Positions 44,457-54,073 are shown, counted from the first letter of the stretch. The stretch is 64,000 nt of DNA from Lichenihabitans sp033947565 (GCF_033947565.1 NZ_JARPVX010000013.1:1-64000); one strand, 5' to 3'. Notes: a model not told the origin generated them from the sequence alone. Made by a program: numbers and translations.

Positions 44457-45343
44457 TCACCACCGAGAAGCGGCCCCCCTCCCAGGCGGAACGCCCTCTC
44501 GTGGAAGGCGATTTCATCTTCCGGACGGAAGACTTCAACCGCATCGCGGCGATGCTGCACGCCGATGCGGGCATCTTCCTGCCCGAAACCAAGGCCACGC
44601 TGGTATATTCCCGCCTGGCCAAGCGCCTGCGGTCGCTGGGGCTGCAGTCGTTCCGCGATTATTGCGAACTCGTGGCCGGCCAGGACGGCCTCGAAGAGCG
44701 GCAGAAGATGTTGGTGTCGCTCACCACCAATGTGACGAGCTTCTTCCGCGAGCCGCATCACTTCGACATGCTGCGCACAAGCGTGCTGCCGCCGTTGCTT
44801 GCCGCCGCCAAGGCCGGCAAGCGGGTTCGCCTTTGGTCGGCGGCCTGCTCGAAAGGCCATGAGCCTTATTCGATGGCGATGACCATTCTGGCCCTGATGC
44901 CGGATGCGGCCGATCACGACATCCGCATCCTGGCGACCGACATCGACACCGAGGTGCTGGCCGAGGGGCAGGCGGGTCGCTACGACGAAAGTCTGGTGCA
45001 GTCGGTTCCGCCCGCCGAGCGACGCAAGGGCTTTCTGCCGATGTCGAGCGATGGCCGCATCCTGACCGTGACGCCCGATATGCGCCGGCTCGTATCGTTT
45101 CGCGAACTCAACCTCATCGGCCAGTGGCCCATGAAGGGCAAGTTCGACGTTATTTTCTGCCGCAACGTCGTGATCTACTTCGACGACGACACCCAGGCCA
45201 AGGTGTGGAGCCGCTTCGCCACCATGATGGTTCCGGGCGGCACGCTGTTCATCGGCCATTCCGAGCGCGTGCAGGGGCCAGCCTCCAATCTGTTCACCAC
45301 CGCTGGCACGACGGCCTACCGGTTCCGCGGAGGCAAGCCGTGA
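44453..45343 (+). CDS. cheR: Chemoreceptor glutamate methyltransferase CheR
   Basis: This 296-residue protein has an N-terminal helical CheR domain and a Rossmann SAM-binding domain with LATDIDTEVLAEG and FDVIFCRNVVIYFD. It methylates receptor glutamates using SAM. The first SAM motif reads SAACSKGHEPYSMAM, where most CheR proteins have TGEEPYS, a modest departure. The GTG start overlaps the cheW stop, and the cheB start overlaps its own stop. Confidence 0.95.
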   Translation: MITTEKRPPSQAERPLVEGDFIFRTEDFNRIAAMLHADAGIFLPETKATLVYSRLAKRLRSLGLQSFRDYCELVAGQDGLEERQKMLVSLTTNVTSFFREPHHFDMLRTSVLPPLLAAAKAGKRVRLWSAACSKGHEPYSMAMTILALMPDAADHDIRILATDIDTEVLAEGQAGRYDESLVQSVPPAERRKGFLPMSSDGRILTVTPDMRRLVSFRELNLIGQWPMKGKFDVIFCRNVVIYFDDDTQAKVWSRFATMMVPGGTLFIGHSERVQGPASNLFTTAGTTAYRFRGGKP

Positions 45344-46422
45344 GCAGCATCAAGGTCATCATCGTCGACGATTCGGCCAGCATGCGACGCCTCATCCGCG
45401 CCGTGCTGGAGCGCACCTCCGACATCGTCGTGGTGGGCGAAGCGCAGGACCCGATCGAGGCGCGCGACGCCATCAAGGTGCTCAACCCGGATGTGGTGAC
45501 GCTCGACATCGAGATGCCGCGCATGAACGGGCTCGAATTCCTCGAGAAGATCATGCGGCTGAGGCCGACCCCGGTCATCATGGTGTCGAGCCTGACGGGG
45601 GCCGGAACCGACGCCACCATCCGGGCGCTCGAGATCGGCGCCGTCGATTGCATCGCCAAGCCGGAACCGGGCGAGCGCGAGCTGTTCGCGGCGCTGCCGG
45701 ACAAGATTCGCATCGCCGCGAAATCCCGCGTCGGCTCCCTGGCCGACCGGCTGCAGAGCCGGCACGAGCCGCGCGCCCCCGTTTCCGGCAAGGCCTACCG
45801 GCCCGATGGTAGCATCGTGGCGATCGGATCCTCGACCGGCGGGGTCGAAGCCTTGACGGCGGTGCTGTCGTGTTTTCCGGCCAATTGCCCGCCGACCGTC
45901 ATCACCCAGCATATGCCGCCGTTGTTCACCAAGAGCTTCGCGGACCGCCTGGATCGCCTGTGCGCCCCGCATGTCGCGGAAGCGAGCGACGGCGCGCCGC
46001 TGCTCGAAGGCCATGTCTACATCGCCCCCGGCAGCCCCACCCATCACCTCGAGGTGGTGGGGTCTCCCGGCCGGCTCCGCTGCCGGCTCCGGGCCGCCGC
46101 GCCGGTCAACGGGCATTGCCCGTCGGTCGACGTGCTGTTCCAATCGGTCGCGAAAACCGCCGGGGCCCAGGCCCTCGGCGTGATCCTGACCGGCATGGGA
46201 CGGGACGGCGCCACGGGCCTGATGGCCATGCGCCAGGCCGGCGCCCGCACGCTCGGCCAGGATGCGGCAAGCGCGCTCGTTTACGGCATGCCGAAGGTCG
46301 CCTTCGAAATCGGCGCCGTCGAACGCCAGGCGCCGTTGCGCCGCATCGGCCACGACATTCTCACCCTGACCACTCTCAACACGGACCAGCCGCCATGCCA
46401 CTCGCCGCAAGTCTCAAGGTGA
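45340..46422 (+). CDS. cheB: Chemoreceptor glutamate methylesterase/deamidase CheB
   Basis: This 360-residue protein has an N-terminal receiver (phospho-acceptor Asp56 in VVTLDIEMPRMNG) and a C-terminal methylesterase with the Ser-His-Asp triad in IGSSTGGVEAL, ITQHMPPLF and GMGRDGATGLMAM. It removes receptor methyl groups when phosphorylated by CheA. GTG at 45340 overlaps the cheR stop. The 3' end overlaps the next receiver gene by 28 bp. Confidence 0.96.
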   Translation: MSSIKVIIVDDSASMRRLIRAVLERTSDIVVVGEAQDPIEARDAIKVLNPDVVTLDIEMPRMNGLEFLEKIMRLRPTPVIMVSSLTGAGTDATIRALEIGAVDCIAKPEPGERELFAALPDKIRIAAKSRVGSLADRLQSRHEPRAPVSGKAYRPDGSIVAIGSSTGGVEALTAVLSCFPANCPPTVITQHMPPLFTKSFADRLDRLCAPHVAEASDGAPLLEGHVYIAPGSPTHHLEVVGSPGRLRCRLRAAAPVNGHCPSVDVLFQSVAKTAGAQALGVILTGMGRDGATGLMAMRQAGARTLGQDAASALVYGMPKVAFEIGAVERQAPLRRIGHDILTLTTLNTDQPPCHSPQVSR

Positions 46423-46784
46423 TCATCGCCGACGATCAGCAGACGAGCCGCCTGCTGATCCGCGCCGGCCTGGCCGAACTCGGCGTCCAGCACATCGCCA
46501 TGGCGAAGGACGGCGAAGAAGCCCTGGTGATGATGAAGCAGTCGCCGGTTCATCTGGTGATTTCCGACTACCACATGCCGAAGGTGAACGGCGTCGAGCT
46601 GCTGCGCGCCGTTCGGGCCAATCCGGCCACCAAGGGGGCGGCCTTCTTCCTGTTGACGGGCGTCGAGGGCAAGGAGTTCCTGCAGGAGGCGATCAACCTG
46701 AAGATCAACAACTACCTGAAAAAGCCCGTCTCCGTGCCCGAACTGAAGGCCAAGATCGAAGCCGTGTTCGGGGTGCTGCAATGA
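46395..46784 (+). CDS. cheY: Chemotaxis response regulator CheY (second copy)
   Basis: This 129-residue receiver has Asp58 in LVISDYHMPKVNG, the switch Thr in LLTGVEG and the conserved Lys in NNYLKKPVS. By position (after cheB, before cheD) it corresponds to rhizobial CheY2, the one that binds the flagellar motor. That assignment is inferred from gene order. It overlaps cheB by 28 bp and cheD by 4 bp. Confidence 0.92.
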   Translation: MPLAASLKVIIADDQQTSRLLIRAGLAELGVQHIAMAKDGEEALVMMKQSPVHLVISDYHMPKVNGVELLRAVRANPATKGAAFFLLTGVEGKEFLQEAINLKINNYLKKPVSVPELKAKIEAVFGVLQ

Positions 46785-47338
46785 CCTATGCCGGCCGGAG
46801 CGCCGACGAGGGCCCGGTCGACAAGCCGACGCTTGTGATCCAGGGCGAGTACAAGATCTCGCAGGATGCCGGCGTCGTTCTAAACACGCTGCTCGGCTCC
46901 TGCGTGGCGGCCTGTATCCGTGATCCGATGGCCGGCGTGGGCGGCATGAATCACTTCCTGCTTGCCGAGGGCTCCGCCTCCGACAAGCAGCACCACGCCG
47001 AGCGTTACGGCGTGCATGCCATGGAGTTGCTGTTGAACGGGCTGCTCAAGCGCGGCGCACAACGCAACCGGCTCGAGGCGAAGCTGTTCGGTGGTGCCAA
47101 GACCATGGACGGCCTCGCGGATGTCGGGGCCTCGAACGCCCGTTTCGCCCGCGCCTTCGTGGAGCGCGAGGGCATCAAGCTGGTGGGCGAGTGCCTGGGC
47201 GGCACGCGGGGACGTCGCATCAACTTCTGGCCGGTTTCCGGTCGGGCACGTCGGATCTTTATTTCGGAGCCCGTGCCGATGCGGCCCATGGCGCCCCCAC
47301 CCAGCCTGCCGACCAGCGGCGCGCTGGAATTGTTCTGA
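46781..47338 (+). CDS. cheD: Chemoreceptor glutamine deamidase CheD
   Basis: This 185-residue protein has the papain-like catalytic Cys in TLLGSCVAACIRD and the His in GVGGMNHFLLAEG. It deamidates receptor glutamines to glutamates and so generates methylation sites. The protein ends in a Pro-rich tail closing with GALELF; the next protein ends ELDLF. The start overlaps the upstream receiver gene (ATGA). Confidence 0.94.
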   Translation: MTYAGRSADEGPVDKPTLVIQGEYKISQDAGVVLNTLLGSCVAACIRDPMAGVGGMNHFLLAEGSASDKQHHAERYGVHAMELLLNGLLKRGAQRNRLEAKLFGGAKTMDGLADVGASNARFARAFVEREGIKLVGECLGGTRGRRINFWPVSGRARRIFISEPVPMRPMAPPPSLPTSGALELF

Positions 47339-47358
47339 CGGCTTTGGAAACCAGGACC

Positions 47359-47742
47359 ATGGCGCAGGAACCCGCACCGGATTTGACGGCCAATTCGGCC
47401 GAATGGAACGGCTTGTTCGAACGCGTCGGCTCCGAACTGCGGACGCTGGCCGGCGCCGTCAACAATCTGCAGCAGTTTCTGACGCCGCTGGTGGAGGAGG
47501 TGGTGTCCCGCGACCCCTCCGCCATCACCCGGCTGCAGGATCTCGACCTGCTGGAACAATCGCTGCACGGCTTGTCGGACCTGATGTCCTGCCTCGATGC
47601 CTCGACGACGCTGACCGATGTCGGTGCCTTGTCGAGCGGGGTCAAGATGATCCGGCTGTCGGGATTGGCGGAGCGACTGTCCTCGGGCGGCAGCGCCCCG
47701 CAGGCGGACCCGGCCGCGCCCGCCGAGCTTGACCTGTTCTGA
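47359..47742 (+). CDS. cheT: CheT-like protein (putative CheZ-type CheY-P phosphatase)
   Basis: This 127-residue protein is mostly helical, and RLQDLDLLEQSLHGLSDLM contains DLLEQ, a DxxxQ motif as in the catalytic helix of CheZ (DLTGQ) and reported for rhizobial CheT. It occupies the cheT position after cheD at the end of the che operon. I therefore infer that it dephosphorylates CheY; no other CheZ-like gene is in the window. An Ala/Pro-rich tail ends ELDLF. The distance to cheD is 20 bp. Weak sequence conservation makes the name provisional. Confidence 0.6.
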   Translation: MAQEPAPDLTANSAEWNGLFERVGSELRTLAGAVNNLQQFLTPLVEEVVSRDPSAITRLQDLDLLEQSLHGLSDLMSCLDASTTLTDVGALSSGVKMIRLSGLAERLSSGGSAPQADPAAPAELDLF

Positions 47743-47890
47743 AGCGATGACGCCAGCCTCGGGACGGCTGCACGAGCAACGCGCCGGGCGCCCCGAAAGC
47801 TTTGCTCAACATCCTTGTGGCTAGATCGGTCGAAGCCAGGAACGCCGGCGCCTCGGGTTGAGTCGGCCCCTCGATACGGAGAACCAGACG

Positions 47891-48304
47891 GTGTTGTCGT
47901 CCGAAGCCCAGCGCCTGCATGCCTCAGATGCCAGCCGCGCCGCCAGCGCGGTTCATCTGGCGCAGGTGTTCGATCTTTACGTCGGCGGGCTGTCGCCGGC
48001 CCTGGCGGCCGCGTTGCGGCCGAGCGGCGGCGCCCCGCATGCGGCCGATGTCGTGATCGAGGGCATTCTCGAGGTGGCGGATCGCCGGAGCGGCGACGCC
48101 GTGGCGCGATACGACCTGCTGCGCCGCAGCGGCGGCGGCCCGCGCCATGATGCCGTGCTGGGCCACGCGCTGATCAAGGCTCTCGAGGCGGTGCTGGGTG
48201 CGGCCTTCGACGATGCGACGCGCCAGGCCTGGGCGGACAGCTATATCCGCCTTGTCGAAACCGTCATGGCGGCGCGACGCAACAGGATCGACTTCGTGGC
48301 CTGA
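47891..48304 (+). CDS. Globin-like protein, apparently without proximal His
   Basis: This 137-residue all-helical protein starts GTG with VLSSEAQRLHASDASR and ends with GHALIKALEAVLG and RQAWADSYIRLVETVM. These segments match the first and the G/H helices of flavohaemoglobin-type globin domains. Aligning PRHDAVLG with the PEHY-xx-VG segment of flavohaemoglobins puts Leu or Arg where the proximal haem His should be, so haem binding is doubtful. GGAG lies 9 bp upstream of the GTG; a TTG at 47858 is open. It may be read through from the che operon, 148 bp upstream. Confidence 0.5.
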   Translation: MLSSEAQRLHASDASRAASAVHLAQVFDLYVGGLSPALAAALRPSGGAPHAADVVIEGILEVADRRSGDAVARYDLLRRSGGGPRHDAVLGHALIKALEAVLGAAFDDATRQAWADSYIRLVETVMAARRNRIDFVA

Positions 48305-48375
48305 AAAACCGCCATCGCGTCCGGGCCACACGGATGGCCCGGCGTTTGGCCGCTGATCGACCCCGCGAAGGGCGA

Positions 48376-48711
48376 TCACGACGCGGGGTCGCGCTGTTCC
48401 TCGATCATGGTTTCGGTGGCCACGATGGCGCTTTCGAGATCGGCGATCTGCCGTAGCGCGCTATAGGTCGGCATGGCTTCCGCCTCGGCGGCCACCAACA
48501 ACAGGCCGCGTTGCGCCTCCACCAGGCGCTTGCGCAAGGTCACAAGCTTTCGTTCCACACTCACACTGACCACCGGACGCTCCGCCACGTTGAATGGCAT
48601 GTGACGTTGCGCGTGGGGCGGAGCGGCGATGACGCTCACCGGCCCCGTCGGCCGGAAGCTGACGCCAAAAGGCGTCTCCGGGGCGGGGCTCAAAACCATC
48701 TCACGCAACAT
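48376..48711 (-). CDS. Small coiled-coil hypothetical protein
   Basis: About 111 residues starting MLREMVLSPAPETPFG. The second half (ERKLVTLRKRLVEAQRG to ATETMIEEQ) is predicted to be a helical hairpin or coiled coil. No family is recognised. The frame is open to ATG 48774, but the CtrA-like box at 48787 would then be too close for a normal promoter, so 48711 is preferred. It lies convergent with the che side and divergent from nothing obvious. Confidence 0.55.
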   Translation of the reverse strand: MLREMVLSPAPETPFGVSFRPTGPVSVIAAPPHAQRHMPFNVAERPVVSVSVERKLVTLRKRLVEAQRGLLLVAAEAEAMPTYSALRQIADLESAIVATETMIEEQRDPAS

Positions 48712-48786
48712 CGTCACGACTGCAACATCGTCGAAATAGCATGGACCGGAGCGCGATGTCGCCGCGGAAAACATCGGCGGCCGGTT

Positions 48787-48801
48787 TTAACGTATTGTTA
48801 G
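48787..48801 (-). promoter_or_regulatory. Near-consensus CtrA box
   Basis: TTAA, seven bases and TTAG on the plus strand (CTAA-N7-TTAA on the minus strand) differ from the full site by one base. It is 76 bp upstream of the preferred start of the coiled-coil gene. A stretch of low GC surrounds it. Confidence 0.45.
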
Positions 48802-48830
48802 TAAATGGTTGATGCAGAACAGCGGAGGAA

Positions 48831-48855
48831 CGGGGCCACCAAGCTGGCGGCCCCG
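48831..48855 (-). terminator. Hairpin after ilvC
   Basis: 7-bp arms CGGGGCC and GGCCCCG, with a partly pairing 11-nt interior, start 11 bp after the ilvC stop codon. On the minus strand it is followed by TTCC rather than a long U-tract. It is the probable end of the ilv operon. Confidence 0.5.
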
Positions 48856-48866
48856 AGCGCAGGGAT

Positions 48867-49886
48867 TTAGTTGCGGGCCTTGTCGACCATCTTGTTCTTG
48901 GAGATCCAGGGCATCATGGCGCGCAGCTTCTCGCCGACTTCCTCGATCTGGTGGCTGGCCGCCTTGGCGCGGGTTGCCTTGAAGGAGGTCTGGTTGACCT
49001 TGTTCTCGAGCATCCAGTCACGGGTGAACTTGCCCGACTGGATGTCGGTCAGCACACGCTTCATCTCGGCCTTGGTTTCGGGCGTCACGATGCGCGGGCC
49101 GGTGACATATTCGCCGTATTCGGCGGTGTTCGAGATCGAATAGTTCATGTTGGCGATGCCGCCCTCATAGATGAGGTCGACGATCAGCTTCACTTCGTGC
49201 AGGCACTCGAAATAGGCCATCTCGGGCGCGTAGCCGGCTTCCACCAGCGTCTCGAAGCCGGCGCGGATCAGTTCCACGAGGCCGCCGCACAGCACGGCCT
49301 GTTCGCCGAACAGGTCGGTCTCGCATTCTTCCTTGAAGGTCGTCTCGATGATGCCGGCGCGACCACCGCCGATGGCGGACGCGTAGCTGAGGCCGAGGTC
49401 ATGCGCGTTGCCGGACGCGTCCTGCGCGATGGCGATCAGGCACGGCACGCCGCCGCCCTTCTGGTATTCGGACCGCACCGTGTGGCCGGGGCCCTTGGGG
49501 GCCACCATCAGCACGTCGATGTCGGCGCGCGGCTCGATCAGGTTGAAGTGAACGTTGAGGCCGTGGGCGAACAACAGTGCCGCGCCGGCCTTCATGTTGG
49601 GCGCGAGGTCGGTGCGGTAGATGTCGCCCTGCAGTTCGTCGGGCGTGAGCATCATCACGACATCGGCCCACTTGGCCGCATCGGCGACATTCATCACTTT
49701 CAAGCCTTCGCCTTCGGCCTTCTTGGCCGAGGGCGAACCCTCGCGCAGCGCCACGACCATATCCTTGACGCCTGAATCGCGCATGTTGAGCACATGGGCG
49801 TGGCCCTGGCTGCCGTAGCCGACCACCACGACCTTCTTGCCCTTGATGAGGTTCAGATCGGCATCCCGATCGTAGTAGACGCGCAT
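48867..49886 (-). CDS. ilvC: Ketol-acid reductoisomerase (NADP+)
   Basis: This 339-residue class I enzyme has the NADPH motif VVVGYGSQGHAHVLNMRD, the KGPGHTVRSEY loop and the metal-binding Asp/Glu in DLFGEQAVLCGG. It isomerises and reduces acetolactate or acetohydroxybutyrate in Val/Leu/Ile synthesis. It is the last gene of the minus-strand ilv operon, after the lysE-type exporter. Confidence 0.97.
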   Translation of the reverse strand: MRVYYDRDADLNLIKGKKVVVVGYGSQGHAHVLNMRDSGVKDMVVALREGSPSAKKAEGEGLKVMNVADAAKWADVVMMLTPDELQGDIYRTDLAPNMKAGAALLFAHGLNVHFNLIEPRADIDVLMVAPKGPGHTVRSEYQKGGGVPCLIAIAQDASGNAHDLGLSYASAIGGGRAGIIETTFKEECETDLFGEQAVLCGGLVELIRAGFETLVEAGYAPEMAYFECLHEVKLIVDLIYEGGIANMNYSISNTAEYGEYVTGPRIVTPETKAEMKRVLTDIQSGKFTRDWMLENKVNQTSFKATRAKAASHQIEEVGEKLRAMMPWISKNKMVDKARN

Positions 49887-49985
49887 GATCCTTCAGTCCT
49901 TTTGAACAACAGCCCGGAGCGGGAATGGGCTGCTTCTAGTGGTCACAGGTTGTCCCGGCAACCCGATTGGCATGCGAGGACGTCG

Positions 49986-50579
49986 TCAGTCCCTGAACAC
50001 CGGATACAGCGAGGCGATCAGCAGCACCGCCATGGTGGTGTTGAAGATCGCAAGGTTGCGCGGGCGGCCGAGCCAGCGTTGCAGCGCCGCCCCGAACCCC
50101 ACCCAGGCGCCGCTGCAGGGCGCCGTCACGGCCGCGAAGACGGCGGCGATGAGGCACACGCTGAGCGCGTAGCGGTCGGGGTCCGTGTAGGTCGTGCAGG
50201 CCGTGACGGCCATGATCCAAGCTTTCGGGTTCACCCATTGAAAGGCGGCTGCCTGCAAGAAGGTGAGGGGGCGCGCTTGGGCGGCCGCGCCTTTGATCGG
50301 GCCCGACCGCGCGATCTTCCAGGCGAGCCAGATCAGATAGGCGGCCCCGAGCCATTTCAGCGCCACCAGCAGCGCCGGCGCCCGCACGAACACCTCGGCG
50401 AGTCCGAGCCCTACCAGCAACGTCATCACGGCGAAGCCGAGGTCGACGCCGAGGAAGTGCGGCAGCGTGCGCCGCACCCCGAAATTCAGGCCCGACGTCA
50501 TCAGCATGATGTTGTTGGGGCCCGGCGTGCCGGAGCTGACGAGGGCGAAGAGCAGGAGCGCTGGAAGGAGGGACAGCAT
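49986..50579 (-). CDS. LysE family amino-acid exporter
   Basis: This 197-residue inner-membrane protein has six hydrophobic segments and the LysE/RhtB signature TPGPNNIMLMTSGLNFG near the N-terminus, plus FQWVNPKAWIMAV. Family members export amino acids or related metabolites. Lying between ilvN and ilvC within the ilv operon, it may export branched-chain amino acids or intermediates; that is inference. The start at 50579 has GGAGGG upstream. Confidence 0.9.
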   Translation of the reverse strand: MLSLLPALLLFALVSSGTPGPNNIMLMTSGLNFGVRRTLPHFLGVDLGFAVMTLLVGLGLAEVFVRAPALLVALKWLGAAYLIWLAWKIARSGPIKGAAAQARPLTFLQAAAFQWVNPKAWIMAVTACTTYTDPDRYALSVCLIAAVFAAVTAPCSGAWVGFGAALQRWLGRPRNLAIFNTTMAVLLIASLYPVFRD

Positions 50580-50685
50580 GGTGGGCTTCGGGACGGAGGG
50601 CGCGACCGCGAGGGCATCGGGATACCCGGTCAGGTGCCGGCCATCCCCGGACATGGTTCGGGGACGGCCACGGTGACGGGCGGGG

Positions 50686-51249
50686 CTAGATGGTGTCCGG
50701 CCCGCGCGAAATGGCGGCCACGCCGGTGCGCGACACCTCGACGAGGCCGAGCGGCCGCATCAGCTCGACATATTGATCGATCTTCGAAGGGGCGCCGGTC
50801 AGCTCGAAGACGAAGCTTTCCGTGGTGGCGTCGATCACCCGGGCCCGGAAGGCGTCGCCCAGGCGCAAGGCCTCGGCCCGGTGTTCGCCCGTGCCGCGCA
50901 CCTTGATCATGGCCAATTCGCGTTGGATGAAAGGCTTCTCGATCGTCAGGTCGTTGACCTTGTGGACCGGCACCAGCCGCTCGAGCTGGTGGCGGATCTG
51001 GGTGATGGCCTCGGGCGTGCCGGAGGTCACGATGGTGATGCGGCTGAGGTGCTCGGCATGCGCCACCTCGGCGACCGTCAGGCTCTCGATGTTGTAGCCG
51101 CGGCCGGAAAACATCCCCACCACCCGGGCCAGGACGCCGGGCTCGTTGTCGACCAGCACCGACAGGGTGTGGGTTTCGGTGTTGGAGGTGACGAGCGCCG
51201 ACGAATAAGGCGACGGCGGCTGCTGCGGGGCGGGGGTCGGGGCGTTCAT
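50686..51249 (-). CDS. ilvN: Acetolactate synthase small subunit
   Basis: This 187-residue regulatory subunit has an ACT domain beginning HTLSVLVDNEPGVLARVVGMF and RGYNIESLTVAEV, which binds valine for feedback inhibition, and a C-terminal domain that activates the large subunit. It carries an extra 25-residue Pro/Ser-rich N-terminus. Its start overlaps the racemase stop (ATGA), so the two are translationally coupled. Confidence 0.95.
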   Translation of the reverse strand: MNAPTPAPQQPPSPYSSALVTSNTETHTLSVLVDNEPGVLARVVGMFSGRGYNIESLTVAEVAHAEHLSRITIVTSGTPEAITQIRHQLERLVPVHKVNDLTIEKPFIQRELAMIKVRGTGEHRAEALRLGDAFRARVIDATTESFVFELTGAPSKIDQYVELMRPLGLVEVSRTGVAAISRGPDTI

Positions 51250-51968
51250 GCGGCTTGGCTCGTGGCGTTCGAGGGGGAAAGGGCGAAATCGAGCAGTGCC
51301 GCACAATGCAGCGCCGTGGTGTCGAGAACCGGCAGGGTCGTGTCGTCCTGGCTGAACAGCAGGCCGATCTCGGTGCAGCCGAAGACGAGGCTGTCACAGC
51401 CGTGCCGGGCCTGGGCATCCGCCACCATGGCCAGCACGGCCGCCTTGGAGCCGGGTTTGCACACCCCCAGGCATAGCTCGTCGAAGATGATGGCGTGCAG
51501 CCGGTCGCGCGCCGCCTCATCGGGGACCACCACCTGCTGGGCAAAGCGATCCTTGAGGTGATCGCGGTAGAAGTTCTGTTCCATCGTGGTGCGAGTGGCG
51601 AGCAACAGCGGCCGTCGTAGCTCCTGGCTTTGCAGGGCCTGCCCGGTCACGTCGCGGATGTCCACGAAGGGCAGGGCGGTCGAGGATGCGAGCGGCGCCG
51701 CAAGCTTGTGCATGGTGTTGGTGCAGAGCGCCGCGGCGTCGGCACCCGCGGCTTCGAGGCGCCGGGCCGCCGCCACCAGCGTTGCCTCGACCTGGTCCCA
51801 GCGATCCGCCGCCATAGCAGCCGCGAGCGGCGCGAAGTCGAGCGACAGTAGCACCAGCGATGCCGAGGCCAGTCCGCCGCGGCGGGTGCGCACGCCCTCG
51901 TTGAGCAGGCGGTAATACACCGCCGTCGATTCCCAGGACGTGCCGCCGATGAGGCCGATGGTCTTCAT
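51246..51968 (-). CDS. Aspartate/glutamate racemase family protein
   Basis: This 240-residue protein of the Asp/Glu/hydantoin racemase superfamily has the two catalytic cysteines in LCTNTMHKL and VFGCTEIGLL and the N-terminal TIGLIGGTSWESTAVYY of the aspartate-racemase branch. It would interconvert L- and D-amino acids without PLP. It sits inside the ilv operon, after ilvB and overlapping ilvN by 4 bp, which is an unusual place. ATG at 51968 follows GAGAAGGATC. Confidence 0.9.
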   Translation of the reverse strand: MKTIGLIGGTSWESTAVYYRLLNEGVRTRRGGLASASLVLLSLDFAPLAAAMAADRWDQVEATLVAAARRLEAAGADAAALCTNTMHKLAAPLASSTALPFVDIRDVTGQALQSQELRRPLLLATRTTMEQNFYRDHLKDRFAQQVVVPDEAARDRLHAIIFDELCLGVCKPGSKAAVLAMVADAQARHGCDSLVFGCTEIGLLFSQDDTTLPVLDTTALHCAALLDFALSPSNATSQAA

Positions 51969-51988
51969 GATCCTTCTCAAGTTGATCC

Positions 51989-52010
51989 TTCTCCCACTCG
52001 CGTGGGAGAA
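51989..52010. repeat. Palindromic hairpin between ilvB and the racemase gene
   Basis: 9-bp perfect arms TTCTCCCAC and GTGGGAGAA with a TCGC loop form a hairpin in the 57-bp ilvB-racemase spacer. GATCCTTCTC is repeated directly beside it (51969 and 51984). No U-tract follows. It looks like a short intergenic palindrome of a REP-like kind or an operon-internal processing site. Confidence 0.55.
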
Positions 52011-52025
52011 AGTGGAAAGGGCGGA

Positions 52026-53801
<1,776 letters not shown>

Positions 53802-53851
53802 TGGTGCTGCTCCCTTGGAGATGGTGTGATCGCGGCGGAATTTCAGGCAAT

Positions 53852-53872
53852 AAAAAAGGCCCTCGAGGGGCC
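53852..53872 (-). terminator. ilv attenuator: intrinsic terminator
   Basis: On the minus strand GGCCC, a CTCGA loop, GGGCC and then six T residues make a textbook intrinsic terminator 50 bp before ilvB. It is preceded by the competing pair CGCGTCAG (in the leader ORF) and CTGACGCG (53887-53880). GGGCC at 53919-53915 could pair with the terminator's first arm as an antiterminator. Confidence 0.75.
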
Positions 53873-53906
53873 TATGGGTCGCGTCAGTTCGTGGGCGCTT
53901 CGGGAG

Positions 53907-53954
53907 CTAATCCCGGCCCAGGCCTGACGCGAATCGTACGAGAATGCGGATCAT
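53907..53954 (-). CDS. ilv operon leader peptide
   Basis: A 15-codon ORF encodes MIRILVRFASGLGRD. Codons 2, 4, 5 and 6 are Ile, Ile, Leu and Val, the end products of the operon, and codons 8-11 overlap the first arm of the downstream secondary structure. This is the classic design of transcription attenuation: ribosome stalling when branched-chain aminoacyl-tRNA is scarce would favour antitermination. The peptide itself is presumably non-functional. The ribosome-binding site is weak. Confidence 0.65.
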   Translation of the reverse strand: MIRILVRFASGLGRD

Positions 53955-53984
53955 CGGATGCCAAATTCCAAACTGGTGGCAGGC

Positions 53985-54013
53985 TGGGTAGCATCGGGTC
54001 GCGGGAGTGTCAA
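53985..54013 (-). promoter_or_regulatory. ilv operon promoter
   Basis: On the minus strand a perfect -35 TTGACA (54013-54008), a 17-bp spacer and TACCCA (53990-53985) lie about 30 bp before the leader ORF. The -10 is weak, but the spacing and position fit. Together with the leader, the terminator and the divergent stress promoter this accounts for the 324-bp gap 53802-54125. Confidence 0.55.
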
Positions 54014-54073
54014 CGGCGGTGCGATCCACTGCTGCTTCTGATGCTATAGCGGTTCGATCTCATGCTTGCTGTG

